In this document: one piece after another, positions 13,001-15,348 of the stretch
How positions within the stretch are numbered: position 1 is the first letter of the stretch
Layout of the letters: each line of letters begins with the position of its first letter
Origin: Arcobacter sp. UBA7394
Lineage (GTDB): Bacteria > Campylobacterota > Campylobacteria > Campylobacterales > Arcobacteraceae
Length of the DNA stretch: 15,348 nucleotides
Assembly: GCA_002470185.1 (NCBI GenBank)
Contig: DKNG01000162.1
Span: 371 to 15,718 of the forward strand
Direction: 5' to 3'
Made by a program: the position numbers and the translations under genes
Notes under the pieces: generated by a model
Database searches by the model: none
What the model was told of the DNA's origin: nothing
Seen by the model: the letters and a program-made list of their open reading frames with translations, nothing else

Positions 13001-13353
13001 AAAATGAATTTTTACAAGTATTATTAATAATATTGAACAATGCTATTGATAATTTTGCTATAACTAAAGTAGATAATAAAAAAATCCATATTTCATTACT
13101 GGAGCATCGAGAGAATGTAAAAATATCTATTATGGATAATAGTGGTGGAATTGAACAAAAGAATTTAGAAAAAATATTTGAACCTTATTTTACTACGAAG
13201 TTTAAAAAAGAAGGAACAGGATTGGGATTATATATGGCTAAAATGGTAGTTGAAAAAAGTATGAGTGGAAAACTTAATGTTTCTTCAATAAATAAAAGCA
13301 GTACTTTTGTAATAACATTAGACAAAAATAAAGGGGATGAAAATAATGAATAA
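10048..13353 (+). CDS. Sensor histidine kinase with three periplasmic substrate-binding domains
   Basis: An 1101-residue hybrid of solute-binding proteins and a kinase. It has a signal peptide or N-terminal helix (about 5-21, ending LFAK), then an NMT1/THI5-type binding domain (about 25-315; QLSWFDQFQFAGYYMAKEKG). Two SBP_bac_3 modules follow (about 325-565 and 571-808), each starting with LN-x-KE and a short helix. After a transmembrane helix (813-836) and a coiled segment comes HisKA with H885 in IAHQWRQPLN. The ATPase domain has N box N997/N998, G1 DNSGG (1030-1034), FEPYFTTK, and G2 GTGLGL (1056-1061). It should sense small periplasmic ligands and phosphorylate the overlapping response regulator. 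NMT1 domains often bind thiamine precursors, nitrate, sulfonates or similar; the actual ligand is unknown. TAGGAAAA precedes the ATG. Confidence 0.9.
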   Translation: MNLVKNKFVILILLFNISLFAKNELTKVSIQLSWFDQFQFAGYYMAKEKGIYEKFGLDVEIKPFKYGLDTAREVNKGNIDFAVGRETLILEKVNKKNDLVILYALFQSSPLVLLSKSSSNIKTVKDFENKRVMTTLDDANEISLKAMVSSSNIDISTLKFKEHTHNINDLINNNTDLISAYISKSPYILKKRGIEYNIFEPKNYGFDMYSDFLYTSKKLVNKHKNIVKAFKKASLAGWEYAYSNINESADLLYNKYNSQNLSKDELLFEANELKKLSYLNTHTLGDIKESKLNRIYDLYKVMGLINYNIKLNDFIFEDTHSSIFLNDKEENFIINHPKIIIASDKTRNPYIIENQDGSISGFDSEVLDLINKVSGANFVLKTGKGSELENNLKNKKIDGFATSTKFEERESFANFSNKYLSLQKMIIVTKENPKNINKISDLSGKTIVINKNNLLDMKIVKRFKNINVLEVENTTDIIKALVLGKADASIGELGIFYYANRMGLPYLKPSFLLNDKLEHIYTIRKDWPEVIGIINKSLDYIGEQKLLEIKKKWLWNIKDILLLKNNEKLFLNEKEKKYLREKVFLKACTAPDVMPYGQFNSKKQLEGISKDVIDLISSKTYTQIKVIPTLSWKESLEKVATGECDILPIAINVKSRFQKMNFTFPYLAQPLVIATGNDEFFIKDASDIGNRKVGVFKDSAVFEMLKSKYPNLNIVLVKNPEDGLRRVNNKELFGYIDSLVSVAYNIKKTAFYNLKIAGRLEFNFPFSVASRNDEPILNSILEKVISVTSKEEKEELLNDWLSIKFEKDINYDLVWEILGSFLLVLLVLTIFFIKQSKLRNEIVDLNRTLEIRVREEVEKNREKDNALFRQSKLASMGEMIGNIAHQWRQPLNRINLSLSVITMLVEKGEFDKKMINDKVESAEKNIKYMSDTIEDFINFFRPDKKITDFCIINTIERCLKLLEGRISDIKFTVPKERNIKIQNYENEFLQVLLIILNNAIDNFAITKVDNKKIHISLLEHRENVKISIMDNSGGIEQKNLEKIFEPYFTTKFKKEGTGLGLYMAKMVVEKSMSGKLNVSSINKSSTFVITLDKNKGDENNE

Positions 13354-14032
13354 TTTAACACTATTATATGTAGAAGATGATTTAGAGGCATTAGAAGATG
13401 TTGTTTATTTACTGAAAAGATACTTTAGTAAAATTTACACAGCAACTAATGGTGAAGAGGCATTGGAACTTTTTTCTGCTCATTCTCCTGATATTGTCTT
13501 ATTAGATATTAATATCCCTAAAATAAATGGCTTACAAGTAGCTAGTAAAATTAAAGAGCTAAATGATGAAATTCCTATCTTATTCTTAACTGCTCATAGT
13601 GAAACAGAAAAACTTCTAAAAGCTATTGATCTTAGAGCTATTTCTTATATAATCAAACCTTTTAGTATTGAAGAGTTAAATGAATCAATATCCAAAACTA
13701 TAAAGATGTTAAACAAACAATCTTTAAACAATAATATTTTAACTTTTACGGATAACTTCTCTTGGAATATTGAATTAAAAGAATTATCTTATAAAGAAGA
13801 AAAATTAGATTTAACAAAAAATGAAATTTTATTAATAGAGTTATTAATAAACAATAAATCAAGATTCTTAACTGCACAAGATATATCAGAGATGATTTTT
13901 CCTGATAAACAAGTAGAATCCAATAGTATTGTTCAGCTTATTTCTCGATTTAAAAATAAAGTTACTAAACAAACTATGCTAAAAAGATTTTTTATTGAGA
14001 ATATATATAGTCAAGGATATAGAATAAAATAA
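13346..14032 (+). CDS. OmpR/PhoB-type response regulator
   Basis: A 228-residue regulator from the chosen start. The receiver domain has the acidic pair in LLYVEDD, phosphoacceptor D54 in VLLDINIPKING, T in FLTAHS and K in IIKPFS. The C-terminal winged helix (about 130-228) has LTKNEILLIELL, the transactivation-loop region, SNSIVQLISRFKNKV (recognition helix) and a final YSQGYRIK hairpin. The ATG at 13346 is preferred to the one at 13337, because AAGGGG abuts the first but sits nine bases before the second. It overlaps the kinase stop by 8 bases, a clear cognate pair. Targets may include its own promoter. Confidence 0.9.
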   Translation: MNNLTLLYVEDDLEALEDVVYLLKRYFSKIYTATNGEEALELFSAHSPDIVLLDINIPKINGLQVASKIKELNDEIPILFLTAHSETEKLLKAIDLRAISYIIKPFSIEELNESISKTIKMLNKQSLNNNILTFTDNFSWNIELKELSYKEEKLDLTKNEILLIELLINNKSRFLTAQDISEMIFPDKQVESNSIVQLISRFKNKVTKQTMLKRFFIENIYSQGYRIK

Positions 14033-14068
14033 TAATATCTGTCATTATTGTTATACATTTGTATGATA

Positions 14069-14093
14069 TTATGTTATGAATAATATAACATAA
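14069..14093. repeat. 9-bp inverted repeat upstream of the PAS gene
   Basis: TTATGTTAT-N7-ATAACATAA is a perfect inverted repeat ending at the ribosome site of the PAS gene. It may be an operator or an mRNA hairpin that partly hides the AAGG at 14092-14095. Confidence 0.45.
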
Positions 14094-14101
14094 GGATGAT
14101 T

Positions 14102-14488
14102 ATGAAAACTAAAGAGATAATCCTAGATAAAAATACAATGATTGTATCAGAGACAGATGCAAAAGGTATTATCGTTTATGCAAATAGCGATTTCTGTACA
14201 ATTGCTGGATATGAAAAAGAAGAATTAATTGGTCAACCTCATAATATGGTTAGGCACGATGATATGCCTAAAGCTGCTTTTGAGGACTTATGGAATACTG
14301 TAAGTTCAGGTAAAATTTGGAATGGTATTGTAAAAAATAAAACTAAAGATGGCTCTTATTATTGGGTAAATGCAACTGCTTATCCTTCTACTGATATAAA
14401 TGGGGATCGAAGATTTATTTCTGTAAGGGTTAAACCTACTATTGATGAAATTAATAATGCTCAAGCTTTATATAAGCAATGGGTTTAG
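14102..14488 (+). CDS. Single-PAS-domain protein, Aer/CetB-like
   Basis: A 128-residue cytoplasmic protein consisting of one PAS domain. The motifs YANSDFCTIAGYEKEELIGQ, PHNMVRHDDMPKAAF, DLWNTV..G..W.G.VKN and DGSYYWVNATAYP follow the Aer PAS domain of E. coli and CetB of Campylobacter, in which FAD senses redox state. The ATG at 14102 is preferred to 14096, because AAGG directly abuts the earlier one. It lies nine bases before a chemoreceptor lacking a membrane helix. In C. jejuni, CetB and CetA form a two-protein energy taxis sensor, so this pair may do the same; the chemoreceptor here appears soluble, unlike CetA. Flavin binding is inferred from family resemblance. Confidence 0.83.
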   Translation: MKTKEIILDKNTMIVSETDAKGIIVYANSDFCTIAGYEKEELIGQPHNMVRHDDMPKAAFEDLWNTVSSGKIWNGIVKNKTKDGSYYWVNATAYPSTDINGDRRFISVRVKPTIDEINNAQALYKQWV

Positions 14489-14497
14489 GTAAATAAT

Positions 14498-15348
14498 ATG
14501 TTTTTTAATAAAAAGAAAGATAAAGAAATAGTATTAGAATCTCTTGATATTATTGAAGAGTATCTAAAAAACAATATCAATACAATTGAAACTTCACAAA
14601 ACTCTAAATCAAAAGATTTCAAACAAATCGAATCAAAATTAAATTCTATTATTCAATTAATGCAAAATACAAACCAACAGAATCTTACTGTATATGGTGA
14701 AATTATGCTTGCATGTGAAAAAATATCTGATGGATATACAAATGATAAAATTGTAGCTAGTTCAGATGATGTAAAACTAAATTATATAGCAAAGAGTTTA
14801 AACTCAATGTTTGATAAGCTAAATATTGGAATCAATGATGCTTTAACTATATTAGGACAGTATAAATCTCAAAATTATGTTAATAAAATTAACACAGATG
14901 TTTTCTCCGGAGGAGCATTGCAAGAGTTGTTATTTGGTATTAATAATCTACAAGATGAAATAACAAAGCAGATGAAAATAAGTTATAAACAAGGTTTAGT
15001 TCTTGCGCAAGACTCAGAGGAGTTATCTCAAAAATCAGAAGTATTATCTCATTCTACTCAAGAACAAGCAGTAGCAATTGAAGAAACAGCTGCGGCTATA
15101 GAAGAAATAACTTCTACAGTTAAAAGTAATAATACTCACATTGTTAAAATGTTAGAACTTGGAGAAAAGGTTCAAAATACTTCTACTAGTGGTTCCTCAT
15201 TAGCAAAAGAGACTTTCTCTTCTATGGAAGATATAAATGACTCAACAATGAAAGCTTATGAATCTGTAAACCAAATATCTCAAATAGCATTTCAAACAAA
15301 TATATTATCTTTAAATGCAGCAGTAGAAGCTGCAACTGCTGGAGAAGC
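14498..15348 (+). CDS. Methyl-accepting chemotaxis protein, cytoplasmic type, N-terminal part
   Basis: Starts MFFNKKKDKEIVLESLD and runs off the right edge after 283 codons. The N-terminal 165 residues are charged and coiled, with no transmembrane helix or periplasmic domain; VYGEIMLACEKISDGYTNDK and FSGGALQELLFGINNLQDE resemble a segment common in Arcobacter soluble receptors. The signalling part begins about residue 185 with QEQAVAIEETAAAIEEI and reaches the hairpin tip IAFQTNILSLNAAVEAATAGE (about 263-283), the CheA/CheW contact. It probably takes its signal from the PAS protein encoded immediately upstream. AGGT lies about 8 bases upstream of the ATG. Confidence 0.9.
   Translation, partial: MFFNKKKDKEIVLESLDIIEEYLKNNINTIETSQNSKSKDFKQIESKLNSIIQLMQNTNQQNLTVYGEIMLACEKISDGYTNDKIVASSDDVKLNYIAKSLNSMFDKLNIGINDALTILGQYKSQNYVNKINTDVFSGGALQELLFGINNLQDEITKQMKISYKQGLVLAQDSEELSQKSEVLSHSTQEQAVAIEETAAAIEEITSTVKSNNTHIVKMLELGEKVQNTSTSGSSLAKETFSSMEDINDSTMKAYESVNQISQIAFQTNILSLNAAVEAATAGE

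Noticed and set aside
11109..13391. Several minus-strand ORFs of 67-98 codons under the sensor kinase
   Set aside because: All are Phe/Leu/Ser-rich shadows of a well-supported large gene.

Overview
The window reads as a low-GC Campylobacterota (epsilonproteobacterial) chromosome, most like Arcobacter or a relative. The evidence is strong AT bias, a Fur protein closely resembling my recollection of Campylobacter Fur, a flavodoxin/DUF2325 cluster that recalls the Campylobacter jejuni fldA locus, a histidine kinase with the IAHQWRQPLN dimerisation box, and an Aer/CetB-like PAS protein next to a cytoplasmic chemoreceptor. No mobile elements, CRISPR arrays, rRNA or tRNA genes were seen.

The left 9.4 kb looks like an iron-responsive island. 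Leftmost, on the minus strand, are the start of feoB and a complete feoA (ferrous iron uptake). Divergent from them runs a tightly packed six-gene operon (813-4979): an HMA-like protein, a DUF2202-type ferritin-like protein with a C-terminal hydrophobic tail, three small Gly/Ala-rich membrane proteins, and a P1B-type ATPase with Ser-Cys-Ala in place of the usual Cys-Pro-Cys. This matches the six-gene fez layout described for ferrosomes, membrane-bounded iron storage organelles, and it is the most notable system here. A bicistron of two very small membrane proteins (39 and about 83 aa) follows between twin strong Fur boxes, and then fur itself.

Facing fur across a shared terminator is a minus-strand operon: a previously unlisted 21-aa cysteine peptide, a DUF2325 protein, a 256-aa unknown and flavodoxin, with Fur boxes at its head. 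A porin and a 77-aa acidic protein, both minus strand and each with an upstream Fur-box match, complete the island. In all, nine matches to the 7-1-7 Fur box (TGATAATNATTATCA) lie in intergenic DNA ahead of these genes. The likely logic is that, when iron is scarce, Fur releases Fe(II) uptake (FeoAB), the ferrosome-like compartment, an iron-free electron carrier (flavodoxin) and an outer-membrane porin together.

The right third is signalling. A 99-aa three-helix membrane protein (minus strand) is followed by an AT-rich 347-bp gap. Next comes an 1101-aa histidine kinase with three periplasmic substrate-binding modules, then its overlapping OmpR-type response regulator. After these come a single-PAS protein and the start of a soluble methyl-accepting chemotaxis protein, which runs off the window and resembles a CetB/CetA-type split energy-taxis receptor.
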